A stretch of 64,000 bases of DNA. It comes from Timonella corticicola (GTDB lineage: Bacteria; Actinomycetota; Actinomycetes; Actinomycetales; Cellulomonadaceae). The stretch covers positions 434,001 through 498,000 of the forward strand of contig NZ_JBHUOP010000001.1 of the NCBI RefSeq assembly GCF_042683685.1, in the 5' to 3' direction. Numbering within the stretch: the first letter of the stretch is position 1; each line of letters starts with the position of its first letter. The notes under the pieces are model-generated. The model was not told the origin of the DNA and ran no database searches. It saw nothing but the letters and a program-made list of their open reading frames with translations. Position numbers and translations under genes: made by a program. This document shows positions 24,979-33,582 of the stretch, in pieces.

Positions 24979-25854
24979 TTAGGCTGCTGCCCGTAGTTGG
25001 GCGATGACAGCCACGTCAAGGCCGGTTGCTTGTGCGATCAGCTCGTCTGGCTGGCCGACTGCGATGAGGCTGCGGGCTACGTCAGCCGGGTTCGCAGCTG
25101 CCTGCTGCGGTGGGGCTGGTGCTGGCTGCTGCTGGACTGGCTGAGCGACCGGCGCCTGCTGGACTGGCTGGGCAGGCTGTGGCGCTTGGGGTAATGGAGC
25201 CTGCTGGATGGGTGCAGGAGCGGCAGGTACCTGTTGGAACTGTCCCGGCTGTTGTGGGTAGCCCTGCTGCGGAGCCGATGGGGCTGGTGGTGTCGGCTGC
25301 TGTGGCTGTCCGGTCGCCCACGAGGGCGCTGGACCCTGGTTCTGCCCAAACTGCTGCGGCTGCTGCTGGACGGGCGGCTGGGTGTACTGCTGCTGCCCAC
25401 CAAAGCTCTGGTCGATACCAGCGTTGACCGGCTGGATCTGGTAGGCGTACAACTTCGTGGGAGAGCCCTTCTGGGACGGAATCTCACCGGTGTACTGGGC
25501 TGCGAAAAGGTTCCCGACTGCCAGGGCTTGGGATGCTGATGCAGTAGGGCCGCACGCGTTTTGTACAGCCATCTTGAACGCTTTAGCCTGTTCACCCCAC
25601 GTCTTGATGTAGATCGTGCGGTGGCCGTTGTCATCTGGTGTGGTGTGCAGATTCGAGGCAACGGTGACAGCTAGGAGCATCTTGGGTCGTCCGTCGTCCC
25701 ACGTCTCTAGTTGCTTGGTGGCGAAGTCGGTGGCTTGGATCGGTGACGCGGAGACGATAGGTCCAGAGATGGAGCCACCTACTGGAGTTTCCTTGGTGAA
25801 GAACGAGGGTGCACCGGACGCGAAGAGGGCGTCGATGTCGTTGAAAGCGGTCAT
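24979..25854 (-). CDS. Putative phage ssDNA-binding protein with Pro/Gln-rich tail
   Basis: 291 residues, AAAGGA site. Residues 1-145 form a beta-rich domain (KMLLAVTVASNLHTTPDD, GHRTIYIKTWGEQ) consistent with an OB-like single-strand binder. Residues about 150-255 are low-complexity Pro/Gln/Ala. The last 35 residues form a helical module (ADVARSLIAVGQPDELIAQA). The gene lies between the primase and Cas4-like nuclease genes, as expected for recombination/replication partners. The OB assignment is by pattern only. Confidence 0.6.
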   Translation of the reverse strand: MTAFNDIDALFASGAPSFFTKETPVGGSISGPIVSASPIQATDFATKQLETWDDGRPKMLLAVTVASNLHTTPDDNGHRTIYIKTWGEQAKAFKMAVQNACGPTASASQALAVGNLFAAQYTGEIPSQKGSPTKLYAYQIQPVNAGIDQSFGGQQQYTQPPVQQQPQQFGQNQGPAPSWATGQPQQPTPPAPSAPQQGYPQQPGQFQQVPAAPAPIQQAPLPQAPQPAQPVQQAPVAQPVQQQPAPAPPQQAAANPADVARSLIAVGQPDELIAQATGLDVAVIAQLRAAA

Positions 25855-25868
25855 GGTATCTTGTTCCT

Positions 25869-26684
25869 TTACTGGGTGGGAAGGTCGAAGAATGTGTCCC
25901 TCGGCCTTGCAGGTGGTGCGTCCGGAAAGCGGGCGCAGTCATAGCAGTGGGAGTCACGCGTGAGTGCGGTGATCCAGGTGTCGCGGGCCTCAATTGAGAT
26001 GGATTCGAGGACCGTGAGGTTGAGTGCGAGGTTGTTTGCCCGCTGAAGGACGTGTTCGGCGCGGGCTCGGTCGTGAGGGGCAGTCCACCAGACCGCTTGA
26101 TCGAGTGAGACGGCGTTCCTGGGCAGGTAGGCGATAGCGACGTGGTCGATGCGGATCCCGGCGTCGTTCCAGCCCTTGGCGTACAGGTCCGCTTGAGCGT
26201 GGTAGACCGGGGACGGCCCAGATTTGGCTTGCTTGAGGGTGGACGCTCCGACGATCTTCCAGTCCACGGTCATCCCGGCTTCAAGGTCCACGAGGTCTGT
26301 GGATCCCCAAATCTCTTGCCCGCCAACTGTGCCGACCATGGTTTTCTGTTCCATGAGGTATCGCAGGGGTTTGCCTTCTGCTTCGAGCTGGAAGTTGCGT
26401 TCAACGAAGACGGCCTCCAACTTTTCGTGCACAGAGGTTCCGATGTAGGGGAGCCATGGCACGCCACGTTCGGTTTGCTGCCATCCCGCGAGCTTCGCTG
26501 CCAGACAGTGATCGCACGGCGTGCCCAGTTCGCTGGGGCCGATGCGCTTTTGTAGAGAGCGGGGCTGGTGGGTGATCGCATGTTCGATGACGTGGCGTGC
26601 CTGCTTGAGTGACGCCACCGGATCCAAGCCCAAGAAAGGGGCATGGGTGCGATGGATGTACTCAGGCGTGAAGGTGCGGCTCAC
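25869..26684 (-). CDS. Cas4/RecB-like PD-(D/E)XK nuclease with four-Cys cluster
   Basis: 271 residues from GTG 26684, overlapping the upstream stop. Cys57 and Cys60 (CDHC) pair with CYDC near 247-250 to hold an Fe-S cluster. His86 (GTSVHEKLEAVF), Asp130 (GSTDLVD), Asp141/Lys143 (TVDWKIV) and the QADLYAKG helix are the nuclease active-site motifs. Such phage nucleases resect ends for recombination or replication. Next to the candidate SSB, it probably forms a recombination pair. Confidence 0.85.
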   Translation of the reverse strand: MSRTFTPEYIHRTHAPFLGLDPVASLKQARHVIEHAITHQPRSLQKRIGPSELGTPCDHCLAAKLAGWQQTERGVPWLPYIGTSVHEKLEAVFVERNFQLEAEGKPLRYLMEQKTMVGTVGGQEIWGSTDLVDLEAGMTVDWKIVGASTLKQAKSGPSPVYHAQADLYAKGWNDAGIRIDHVAIAYLPRNAVSLDQAVWWTAPHDRARAEHVLQRANNLALNLTVLESISIEARDTWITALTRDSHCYDCARFPDAPPARPRDTFFDLPTQ

Positions 26685-27052
26685 TTAAACGTCACCGTCG
26701 CTGCACCCACGTCGTAGAAGTCCTCGAGCGCGACGGGAGCGAAGTTCGCTTTCACCGCTGCGGTGTCAATGGCGGTCTTGTACAACTGCGGGTACTGATC
26801 TGCTGGGTAGGCTTTGGTGAGCCGTGTGGAGGACAGTCGGCGGGTGCCTTCACGCACTTGCACCTTGTGCTCACCGACCTCGTGGGTTCCGGAGCCAAGA
26901 TCGGTGACGAGGATCGTCTTGATCGTGTCAAGGCGTTCCTTGATCGCTTCTTGCTCGGCTTGGAGTTTGACGGCTTCACGCACGAGTTGTTCGCGGCGAA
27001 TAGTCGCTTCCGATGCTTCTGGAGCCTGCTCTGTTGCGGTTGGGGTGGTCAT
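26681..27052 (-). CDS. Early phage protein, coiled-coil N-terminus, unknown function
   Basis: 123 residues. A long helix runs from 15 to 50 (REQLVREAVKLQAEQEAIKE) and a small beta domain follows (EVGEHKVQVREGTRRLSSTR). It overlaps genes on both sides by four bases, indicating tight coupling. It resembles small accessory proteins encoded beside phage Cas4-like nucleases; a helper role is likely but unproven. Confidence 0.6.
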   Translation of the reverse strand: MTTPTATEQAPEASEATIRREQLVREAVKLQAEQEAIKERLDTIKTILVTDLGSGTHEVGEHKVQVREGTRRLSSTRLTKAYPADQYPQLYKTAIDTAAVKANFAPVALEDFYDVGAATVTFK

Positions 27053-27315
27053 GCTGGTTCCTTCTTCCTTGCTGGTGTGGCGTGGCGCCTGATGGATTCG
27101 TAGAGAGCTTGAAATGTGCGGGCGATGTCGGTTCGCCCGTGACGGGCCGCAAGCCGTGCGATTGCTTCGGGGTTGCGGCCTACACGGTCAGCGATGCGGT
27201 GTGGTGCTTCACCGGTCTCGAGCATCCAGTCGATGTCCTCAAACAGGTCACGAGTGGCTGGCTGCATGGGCTGGGGCTGTTCGATGCTGGTGACGGTGAT
27301 ACTTGGCCTGCTCAT
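27049..27315 (-). CDS. Small HTH-like phage protein
   Basis: 88 residues. Residues about 25-60 (DIDWMLETGEAPHRIADRVG, then NPEAIARLAARHGR) form a recognisable DNA-binding helix-turn-helix. It overlaps the gene upstream by 68 bases if ATG 27315 is used; ATG 27267 (MQPATRD) reduces the overlap to 20 bases and is a reasonable alternative. Likely an early regulator or replication accessory. Confidence 0.55.
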   Translation of the reverse strand: MSRPSITVTSIEQPQPMQPATRDLFEDIDWMLETGEAPHRIADRVGRNPEAIARLAARHGRTDIARTFQALYESIRRHATPARKKEPA

Positions 27316-27700
27316 CGAGGTAGGCGCGGATCGTGCCCGCCATGGTCCATTCGCAGTGGTGGCAGCGGGCCTCGTAGCCTTTGGCGAGTTTGGTGATGGG
27401 TACTCGCGGGTTGGTGATGTGCACGATGTGCGGTGGTGTTGGCTGTCGCACGTCGCTGACGGGTGCCGACTGGGTGGACTTGTCGCCGTACCCGTCTTGG
27501 AAGACCGGGAACAAACCGATGGCGAGAGAAGGTGCTGCTTGGAATTGCGGGAACGTCAGCACAACAGGGCTGTGCAACGGGTCGGTGCCGTCGTGGAAGC
27601 CGATGAGCTTGATGTGTGAGCGGGTTCCGTTTGCGGCGACTTGCTGCCCGGTTTTCGCGTCGATGTGGACGTTTGTGGGATACAGGGTGTAGGTGCTCAT
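27248..27700 (-). CDS. Early phage protein with CHHC motif, unknown function
   Basis: 150 residues starting MSTYTLYPTNVHIDAKTG. A late EARCHHCEWTMAGTIRAYLD segment suggests a minimal zinc or nucleic-acid site. ATG 27700 overlaps the preceding stop by four bases. No family recognised. Confidence 0.55.
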   Translation of the reverse strand: MSTYTLYPTNVHIDAKTGQQVAANGTRSHIKLIGFHDGTDPLHSPVVLTFPQFQAAPSLAIGLFPVFQDGYGDKSTQSAPVSDVRQPTPPHIVHITNPRVPITKLAKGYEARCHHCEWTMAGTIRAYLDEQAKYHRHQHRTAPAHAASHS

Positions 27701-28026
27701 GCGGGCACCACCTGTGCGGGCGTGAATGCCTGGATTTCGTCTGGGCCTACCCAGTGGCAGCCGTCGATGCTGTTGGCACGGTCTACAAGGATTTGGTAGC
27801 TGCCCACGGTCTCGTTGTAGACCGCTGGCAGATGGCAGTCGTGTCCGTGCAGACGGGTGATGAGGATGAGCGTGTTGTGGACGGTGGGTACGCGGTCGCC
27901 GCGGTGCCTGCCGGCGGGTTCTGGTCTGGTGGTGGAAAGGACTCCGACGCTGATTGCGACGGCGAGCAGGTCGAGCTCATCGATGAGTTCGTCGACTGGG
28001 CTTTTCGGGTGTGTTGGGGTGGTCAT
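27697..28026 (-). CDS. Small early phage protein, unknown function
   Basis: 109 residues from ATG 28026 (MTTPTHPKSPVDELIDELDL). The ribosome site AAAGGAAA precedes the start, whereas the longer reading frame to 28185 lacks one. It is partly helical, with a late segment (NSIDGCHWVGPDEIQAF). First gene of the coupled early cluster. Confidence 0.55.
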   Translation of the reverse strand: MTTPTHPKSPVDELIDELDLLAVAISVGVLSTTRPEPAGRHRGDRVPTVHNTLILITRLHGHDCHLPAVYNETVGSYQILVDRANSIDGCHWVGPDEIQAFTPAQVVPA

Positions 28027-28057
28027 TTGGTAAGGTTTCCTTTCAAGGACGTTGTGT

Positions 28058-28312
28058 TCTTTGTGAAGTGAAGGCTCTGTTGCTTGCAGGCGAGGGCCTT
28101 CACTTTTTTGTTGGGGTAGTGAGGCGTTCGTCGATGTACTTCTCGACGTTGACGCGGGGGATACGGGTTTTCGCTCGTGTGCCAAGCCCGATGTTCAGAC
28201 TGGGTAGTTGCCTGTCTGCGATGAGGCGGTAGACGTGGGACTTCGAGCAGCCCAAAATCTCCGCGACCTTCACGACTGACAGCAGTTCACTGTGCTGCGC
28301 TGTCTGGCTCAT
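28058..28312 (-). CDS. Excisionase-like winged-helix protein
   Basis: The real start is ATG 28312 (MSQTAQHSELLSVVKVAEIL), giving about 70 residues to the stop near 28100. The motif VVKVAEILGCSKSHVYRLIA plus RIPRVNVEKYIDERL is the MerR/excisionase helix-turn-helix with its wing. In an integrase-bearing prophage it would serve as the recombination directionality factor or an early regulator. It overlaps the XRE gene stop by four bases. The 3' limit of the coding part is 28100; bases 28058-28099 are leader to the next gene. Confidence 0.6.
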
Positions 28313-28551
28313 CCCGCGATCTCCTCGAGCGTGTACTCGGTCGTGATCGCGGCCAGTGGAACCTGCAACCTGTCTGCAACACGTCGCGCCAGTTCTGGAG
28401 TCAGCGGCTTGCGTCCCGCTTCGATGTTCGCGAGGTAGGAATGCGACACCTCGATAGCGGTAGCGAACTTTCCTAACCGCCAACCATGTGCTTCACGTAG
28501 AGCGCGAATCGTCGCGCCGATCCGCTTCATTTCTCCTTGTTTCGTTCTCAT
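28309..28551 (-). CDS. XRE-family regulator (Cro-like), leftward early gene
   Basis: About 80 residues (ATG 28551, or ATG 28530 close to AAGGAG). The motif LGKFATAIEVSHSYLANIEA is a classic five-helix XRE DNA-binding domain; a small dimer tail follows. It faces leftward from the divergent switch region, so it probably acts like Cro and opens the early operon, with the 28704 product as the opposing repressor. Confidence 0.7.
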   Translation of the reverse strand: MRTKQGEMKRIGATIRALREAHGWRLGKFATAIEVSHSYLANIEAGRKPLTPELARRVADRLQVPLAAITTEYTLEEIAG

Positions 28552-28703
28552 GTGACAACAATAGGAAACAAAAAGGAACCATGTCAAGCCTTGATAGGAA
28601 ACAGAGCGGAATCAGTTCGTTTGTGCAGGTGAGGAGAGAAGCACAGGAACGTAATTTCAATGCTGTGTTTCCGCTTGATGCAGGTGAAACGGGAACTGGG
28701 TGA
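28552..28703. promoter_or_regulatory. Divergent lysis/lysogeny switch region
   Basis: 152 bases between the Cro-like and repressor genes. The box ATAGGAAAC occurs twice in direct orientation (28561-28569, 28594-28602), and an inverted TGTTTCC lies near 28667. These are candidate operators. A 40-codon ORF (28580-28703, MSSLDRKQSGISSF...) abuts the repressor ATG and may be a leader peptide or chance. Confidence 0.5.
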
Positions 28704-29342
28704 ATGTTGTCGTTCCTGCAAGTTCCTGTAACCATTGAAGGTGTGAACGTATATACGGAAGATGACTGGAAGCGCCTAGGACAAGAGATTGTTCGCAGGC
28801 GAATCGCCTGTGGCTATCTCACTGCGAAAGATCTAGCAGAAGCGGTCGGTGTCACTCCGCGCGTCATAGGGGACTTAGAGAATGGGCGCCGTACGAACTA
28901 TGGACCTGCAACCTTGGTCAACCTGGAAAAAGCTCTTGGTTGGGGCAGCCAAAGTCTTTACGCCTTGCTTGGAGGAGGGCAAGCGACGCTTGTTGAACAA
29001 CAAAAGATGGTGAAGTCGTCGCGACTGCAAGAAGAATCCGAGCGGGACGCACGTGCACAGTTAGAAGTCAGCTCGGAGTCAACGGAGCAACTTGTCTCTG
29101 GTATTCAGTTGCGTGTCAACGAGCTCAGAAAGCGAGTCGAGACTGCCGACGCACTCCTAGCTGAAAAAACCACAGATCAGCGCGCTGAGACGCTCATGCC
29201 TGGGTTCGAGGCTGCCGATATAGAGTTTGAGCAGCCAGAGGACGAACACTACGGCTCCCAAGATGAGTACGACCTCGTAGCCGACGACGCAGACGGCTGG
29301 TCACACGAGGACGAAGACGAACAACGGGAGATGGAACCGTGA
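28704..29342 (+). CDS. XRE-type prophage repressor candidate
   Basis: 212 residues. HTH at about 25-75 (LTAKDLAEAVGVTPRVIGDL), then a coiled coil and an extremely acidic C-terminus (EDEHYGSQDEYDLVADDADG). No protease domain, so induction probably relies on cleavage by another factor such as the ImmA/IrrE proteins nearby. GTG 28743 (start VNVYTEDDWKRLG) is an alternative start. It is four-base coupled to the secreted protein that follows. Confidence 0.75.
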   Translation: MLSFLQVPVTIEGVNVYTEDDWKRLGQEIVRRRIACGYLTAKDLAEAVGVTPRVIGDLENGRRTNYGPATLVNLEKALGWGSQSLYALLGGGQATLVEQQKMVKSSRLQEESERDARAQLEVSSESTEQLVSGIQLRVNELRKRVETADALLAEKTTDQRAETLMPGFEAADIEFEQPEDEHYGSQDEYDLVADDADGWSHEDEDEQREMEP

Positions 29343-30364
29343 GTAGAGGAACATCTGCAATGAGGCGATGGATTGGGATTCTGGTTTCTGTGGCCCTAGC
29401 CTCGTCAACGATGATTGCTGTTGGTGGTCCTGCCGCCGCTGCCACTGGTGACATGAAGCTCACCGTCGCACCTCAAGCATGCGAGGAGTGGGAGGATCCA
29501 GAATTCTGTGGGCCTGGTCTGCACATTGCTCTCAGCGACCACTACGACAAAAAAGACACACTAGAAGGCACCGACAATCTAGAACTTTCACTGCGTGGTC
29601 CTGGCGGCGAGAAGCAGTTGGACAGCATCGTCAAAGCCAACGCTGGAGCCTGGAACATAAACGTTACAGCGCGTACTCCAACCAACCTTCCGCATGGCGA
29701 GTACACACTTACGGTAACAGTCGGCGAGGTAAGCCAATGGAAGTGCTCAGTGTACTTCTCTGACGGTTGTAGATGGTTCAAAGGGTACAGTGACCAGCGT
29801 GATTACAAATTCAAGTGGTCTGGCTCCAAGGTAGTCGCGGCCCCTTACAAGTACACTGCTTCAGCAACGGCAAAAGCCACTGAATACAGTTATGGGGTAG
29901 ACGCCTCTTATACGGCTAGGTACACTGCGAAGTCCACGCAGAAGGCCACCGTTAAGAAGACGGTGAAGAAGAGCAAACGTAAGTTCAGTGCGAAGCGGTC
30001 TGCGAAGGCTACCGCGACTCACACGGTGAAGAAGACCGTGACGGTGCGCGACTATGAGGCGACAGCATCTGCAACACGCACCGCTTCGGGCACAGGCTGG
30101 ACGCTAGAACTTGCTCGAGAAGATGCGCAGGAGAATGCGCAGGATGCAGCACAAAGTGCGGCACTAACCCAGGCCATCAAGAGCGAACGCAAGGAAGCAA
30201 AAGCCAAAGCTAAGCAGCTTGCGGAGAAGAAGCTCACCAAGTCGGTGAAGAAGAAAGCGAACGCTCAGGCTAAGAAGAAGGCCAAGGCTGCCGCGAAGAA
30301 GAAGGCAGCGAAGAGCGCACTCAAAGCTGCGAACGCGAAAGCGAAGAAAGCCCAGAAGCGGTAA
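29339..30364 (+). CDS. Secreted polycationic Lys/Ala-rich protein, lysogen operon
   Basis: 341 residues from GTG 29339 overlapping the repressor stop. Signal peptide RRWIGILVSVALASSTMIAV ends near Ala34 (PAAAATGD). Residues 35-150 form a beta domain with four Cys. From about 195 the protein is dominated by Lys/Ala/Thr repeats (KKTVKKSKRKFSAKRS) and a C-terminal run of KAKAAAKKKAAKSALKAA type. It is co-transcribed with the repressor, so it is expressed in the lysogen. It could coat teichoic acids or block phage adsorption; function unknown. Confidence 0.75.
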   Translation: MSRGTSAMRRWIGILVSVALASSTMIAVGGPAAAATGDMKLTVAPQACEEWEDPEFCGPGLHIALSDHYDKKDTLEGTDNLELSLRGPGGEKQLDSIVKANAGAWNINVTARTPTNLPHGEYTLTVTVGEVSQWKCSVYFSDGCRWFKGYSDQRDYKFKWSGSKVVAAPYKYTASATAKATEYSYGVDASYTARYTAKSTQKATVKKTVKKSKRKFSAKRSAKATATHTVKKTVTVRDYEATASATRTASGTGWTLELAREDAQENAQDAAQSAALTQAIKSERKEAKAKAKQLAEKKLTKSVKKKANAQAKKKAKAAAKKKAAKSALKAANAKAKKAQKR

Positions 30365-30836
30365 TCCGTCCATCGGTGGTGTTGAAGACCGGCCAGGATT
30401 TCCGTACGCAGGGATGCGGCGTCTGGGACCGGCAATGAAATCAGCGTACGAGCACTTGTTAACCCCATAGGGTTGATTTACTGTAATCAACCCTATGGGG
30501 TTAACTTTTGCGTCCATCCAAAGAGACTTCTCCCCATGCGAAACCGCAAACCCGTACGGGTATCGTCAACCTACGATGATTGACGACTTTCACAACCGCC
30601 CTGAACAGCGCAAACGCATCTGAACGTGCTCTTGTGGAATATTTCCCTCCACCGTAACGATCCGTTCTAGACGATCGTTTAACAAAGTCATCGGAAACAC
30701 AGTTCGCGGACTGAATAACTACCGTACGCATGCCGATGGAGTATGTACTATGAGTACAAGTACTTTAACTAGTAGCGTTAGTAGTGACTCCACTACATGC
30801 AGTCTCACTGCACCCCATAATTCAGGAGGTGACATC
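30365..30836. other. Intergenic region with terminator and operator-like repeats
   Basis: No convincing gene. It holds the long hairpin at 30458-30505 and, at 30745-30796, several GTACT/AGTAC repeats and the palindrome GTAGTG-ACTC-CACTAC (30781-30796), which may be promoter/operator elements for the ImmA gene. A longer ATG start at 30750 for that gene lies within these repeats. Confidence 0.5.
30458..30505. terminator. Perfect 21-bp hairpin after the secreted protein gene
   Basis: Arms 30458-30478 and 30485-30505 are perfect complements around a 6-base loop, followed by TTTTG. It probably ends the repressor operon and may act in both directions. Confidence 0.65.
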
Positions 30837-31394
30837 TTGGTCAAGGTAGAAACTCCAACAGTAGCCAAAACACCCGCAGTCCCACGGCGAATCGCTTCAG
30901 CTACACGTGCAGCCGAAGCAATCCTAAAAACCCTCATAGTCGATGATGAAGGTGCGTTTGTCCCTCCCATCGACCCGTACGACATCGCTGAGCAAATGGG
31001 CATCGATGTCTATCTCGCTGTCATGCCTGACAAAAAATCAGGATTCATTGAGAAGAAGACTCCTGACGATCAGGCAAAGGTTTACATCAATCATCGGCAC
31101 AGTCCGGTGCGCCAGCGCTTCACGCTGGCTCACGAACTGGGGCATTACTTCTACGAAACGCTTCAAGGGAACGAGTGCTTCGATTCGCTTAACCGTGAAG
31201 ATGGACATGCTAATCTGGGTACCGATCCTAAGGAGCGGTGGGCAAATAAGTTCGCAGCAGCGTTACTTATGCCTGGTGGACCACTTCAGACTCTAGTTGC
31301 CCAGGGCGAAACACTGCCCGAATTGGCTAGCACGTTCGATGTCTCGGAGGCTGCAATGTCATATAGACTCTCAAACCTGGGGCTTCCTAATTGA
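30837..31394 (+). CDS. ImmA/IrrE-family metallopeptidase
   Basis: 185 residues from TTG 30837, preceded by AGGAGG seven bases away. ATG 30750 with GGAG is a longer alternative but adds a Ser/Thr-rich tail of no family likeness. Zinc motif HELGHYFYE at about 100, plus ERWANKFAAALLMP, define the family. ImmA proteases cleave phage repressors after DNA damage, so this is a likely induction factor. Stop overlaps the next TTG. Confidence 0.85.
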   Translation: MVKVETPTVAKTPAVPRRIASATRAAEAILKTLIVDDEGAFVPPIDPYDIAEQMGIDVYLAVMPDKKSGFIEKKTPDDQAKVYINHRHSPVRQRFTLAHELGHYFYETLQGNECFDSLNREDGHANLGTDPKERWANKFAAALLMPGGPLQTLVAQGETLPELASTFDVSEAAMSYRLSNLGLPN

Positions 31395-31999
31395 CGGAAG
31401 AGACCAAAGAGTCTGAAGCAACAGAACCTGCCGACGAGCCTGTTGTGGTTGAGAACGACCCGGATTCGCTCCGCGTCGTTTATAAGCTCGTTAGAGCGAA
31501 CGCTGATGAGGCTGCACGTCGTTGGGCCAGGAGCACCGCTCTGCATAAGCAGCCGGCAAAACTTACCAAGCGGCAGAAACTCGCCAAATGGTGGCATGGA
31601 TTATTTCTCGTTCAGTTGTGGAAGGCCTCGAAAAGGCGCGCTTTAGGTGCCGTTAACAGGAAAGATCCGCTCGCTTTCAGTTTCGAAACTGAACTAACTG
31701 AGGGCGAAAGGCTTGAGCAACTTCGCTTGGCTAAGCGTAGTCAGATCTTGCAATTACGACGTACGGTCGCAAAGTGGGCGATCTTCTTCGTTGTATTGCA
31801 ACTTGCCTGTTCAAATTACTTTTTCTGGAGGTACCTAGATGGTCGGGACTTCAGTATCCATCCTGAAGTCATGATCGCGTGGCTATCTGCCTGCGTCATC
31901 GAAGTTATTGGCATACTCGTGGTGATCACACGGTCACTGTTTCCCCAAAAAGATAGAAGTAAAGATAAAGACAACGGTGACTCGAAGAAGAACGCGTAG
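31391..31999 (+). CDS. Two-helix membrane protein coupled to ImmA
   Basis: 202 residues from TTG 31391, overlapping the ImmA stop. A charged N-terminal half (KLTKRQKLAKWWHGLFLVQL) is followed by transmembrane helices at about 130-150 (WAIFFVVLQLACSNYFF) and 165-187 (VMIAWLSACVIEVIGILVVI), with a basic tail. No family recognised. Partner of the protease or superinfection-exclusion protein are possible roles. Confidence 0.65.
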   Translation: MTEETKESEATEPADEPVVVENDPDSLRVVYKLVRANADEAARRWARSTALHKQPAKLTKRQKLAKWWHGLFLVQLWKASKRRALGAVNRKDPLAFSFETELTEGERLEQLRLAKRSQILQLRRTVAKWAIFFVVLQLACSNYFFWRYLDGRDFSIHPEVMIAWLSACVIEVIGILVVITRSLFPQKDRSKDKDNGDSKKNA

Positions 32000-32071
32000 C
32001 AATGTCAGAGTGTTGATGTGTAATAGTCCCCATCAGAACTGCCGCGGCACAGCAGACTCGGATGGACTCTA

Positions 32072-32482
32072 TTGGACAGACTTCTAGCACTCGCACACAA
32101 CGAAGACGTGCGAGTCGTATGGCGTAATCTCGGTAAACGTCGAGGCGAATACGTGCATGGTGCACGCCTCATCAGACTCAACCCCCGCATGTCCGAGGTG
32201 CTGCAACGCTCCACGCTTGCACACGAACTCGGCCACGCACACCACGGGGACGCCTGGACCGATAACCCACACATCAAGCAGCTGCGTGAAGAACGCGCCA
32301 ACCTGTACGCTGCACGCCTGCTCATCAGCCCACTCGAATACGCTGTCGCTGAACAACTCGTCGGACACCACACCGGAGCCCTCGCCAAAGAACTCGGTGT
32401 CGCCTCTTACATCATCGACGCATGGAAGACTGCACCGCCGACGCCATATCTCCAACTCATCGGCAGGCAGGAAGCGATCTGA
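32072..32482 (+). CDS. Second ImmA/IrrE-like metallopeptidase
   Basis: 136 residues from TTG 32072. Zinc motif STLAHELGHAHHGD (about 47-60), then REERANLYAARLLISP, confirm a compact member of the family. A C-terminal helical tail leads into the integrase, whose ATG overlaps this stop (TGATG). It may couple repressor turnover to integrase expression. Confidence 0.85.
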   Translation: MDRLLALAHNEDVRVVWRNLGKRRGEYVHGARLIRLNPRMSEVLQRSTLAHELGHAHHGDAWTDNPHIKQLREERANLYAARLLISPLEYAVAEQLVGHHTGALAKELGVASYIIDAWKTAPPTPYLQLIGRQEAI

Positions 32483-33582
32483 TGGCATACTTCCGTAAAC
32501 TCCCATCAGGTAAATGGCAGGCAACAGTCCGTACCACTGACGGGCGCAAAATCACTCGAACAGACCCACTCAAAACCGTTGTCAAGAAATGGGCGACAGA
32601 CACCGAAGCCGCTATCGCACGCGGTAAATGGCGAGACCCACGCAAAACCCATATGACGGTAGGGCAGTGGTTCGACACCTGGCTGCCAGTCCACCGCGTG
32701 GAAGCAGAAACAGAACGGGCCAATGAAGGCTCGTGGCGGCTCCACCTCAAAAACACCTTCCAAGACATCGAACTCGACGACCTCACAAAGGTGGAGGTTG
32801 AGGCGTGGGTGAAAGAACGCATCGACGCGGGCATCGGCCATGCCGCGATCCGCCGCGCACTCAACCTACTTAAGGCAGGTATCGAAGCCGCGGTAGACAA
32901 CGAGTATGTGGACAAAAACGTCGCACGCAAGGTTCAACCACCAGCAGGGGTCAACGGCCCGCCGGAATGGTTCGAACCGCACGAGGTCGTCGCGATAGTC
33001 AAAGAGATGCGCAAGCGTGGCTGGGAAGCCATGGCAGTAATGACTAGTGTCATGGTGTGGAGTGGCCTGCGCTGGGGTGAAGCCGCCGCATTGAACATCG
33101 AGGACATCGACTTCGACCGCAACACCGTATCAATCACTCACACGCTGACACAGGGCGGCAAGGATAAGGACTACCCCAAGAATGATGCATCTGTCGGTGA
33201 GGTTCCATGCCCATCGTGGGTCATCGCAGAGATTCGTGAGCTCGTAGGGGAGAGGACCACCGGCAGGCTCTTCACCACTCGGCGCCAGGCACGGAATCTG
33301 TCTGGTGGAAACTGGCGGCGTGATTGGGATGACGTTCTGCTAGCAGCAAAGGTTTCTCCCTATCATCCGCACGTGTGTCGGCATACGTGCGCGTCGTGGC
33401 TCGTTCAAGCCGGTGTACCGTTGTATGAGGTCAAGCGCCAACTGCGGCACGCGAGTATTCAGACAACGGAACGGTACGCGCATTTGTCTCCTGAACTGCA
33501 TGATCCTGTGCGTGGCGCGTGGGAAGGCTTGGCGCATCAGTGGCGCACAGCAGGCCACCAAATTCCAGAAAATAACCCCTAA
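32482..33582 (+). CDS. int: Phage tyrosine integrase
   Basis: 366 residues from ATG 32482. An AP2-like arm-binding N-terminus (1-60), core-binding SAM-like domain (60-155), and catalytic domain follow. Catalytic residues visible: Arg197 (SGLRWGEA), His297-x-x-Arg300 (HVCRH), His323 (LRHASIQ) and Tyr332 (TTERYAHL). It mediates site-specific integration; its location at the right end indicates that attR is just downstream. Confidence 0.95.
   Translation: MAYFRKLPSGKWQATVRTTDGRKITRTDPLKTVVKKWATDTEAAIARGKWRDPRKTHMTVGQWFDTWLPVHRVEAETERANEGSWRLHLKNTFQDIELDDLTKVEVEAWVKERIDAGIGHAAIRRALNLLKAGIEAAVDNEYVDKNVARKVQPPAGVNGPPEWFEPHEVVAIVKEMRKRGWEAMAVMTSVMVWSGLRWGEAAALNIEDIDFDRNTVSITHTLTQGGKDKDYPKNDASVGEVPCPSWVIAEIRELVGERTTGRLFTTRRQARNLSGGNWRRDWDDVLLAAKVSPYHPHVCRHTCASWLVQAGVPLYEVKRQLRHASIQTTERYAHLSPELHDPVRGAWEGLAHQWRTAGHQIPENNP

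Noticed and set aside
28580..28703. 40-codon ORF ahead of the repressor
   Set aside because: Could be a leader peptide since it abuts the ATG, but there is not enough to list it as a gene.
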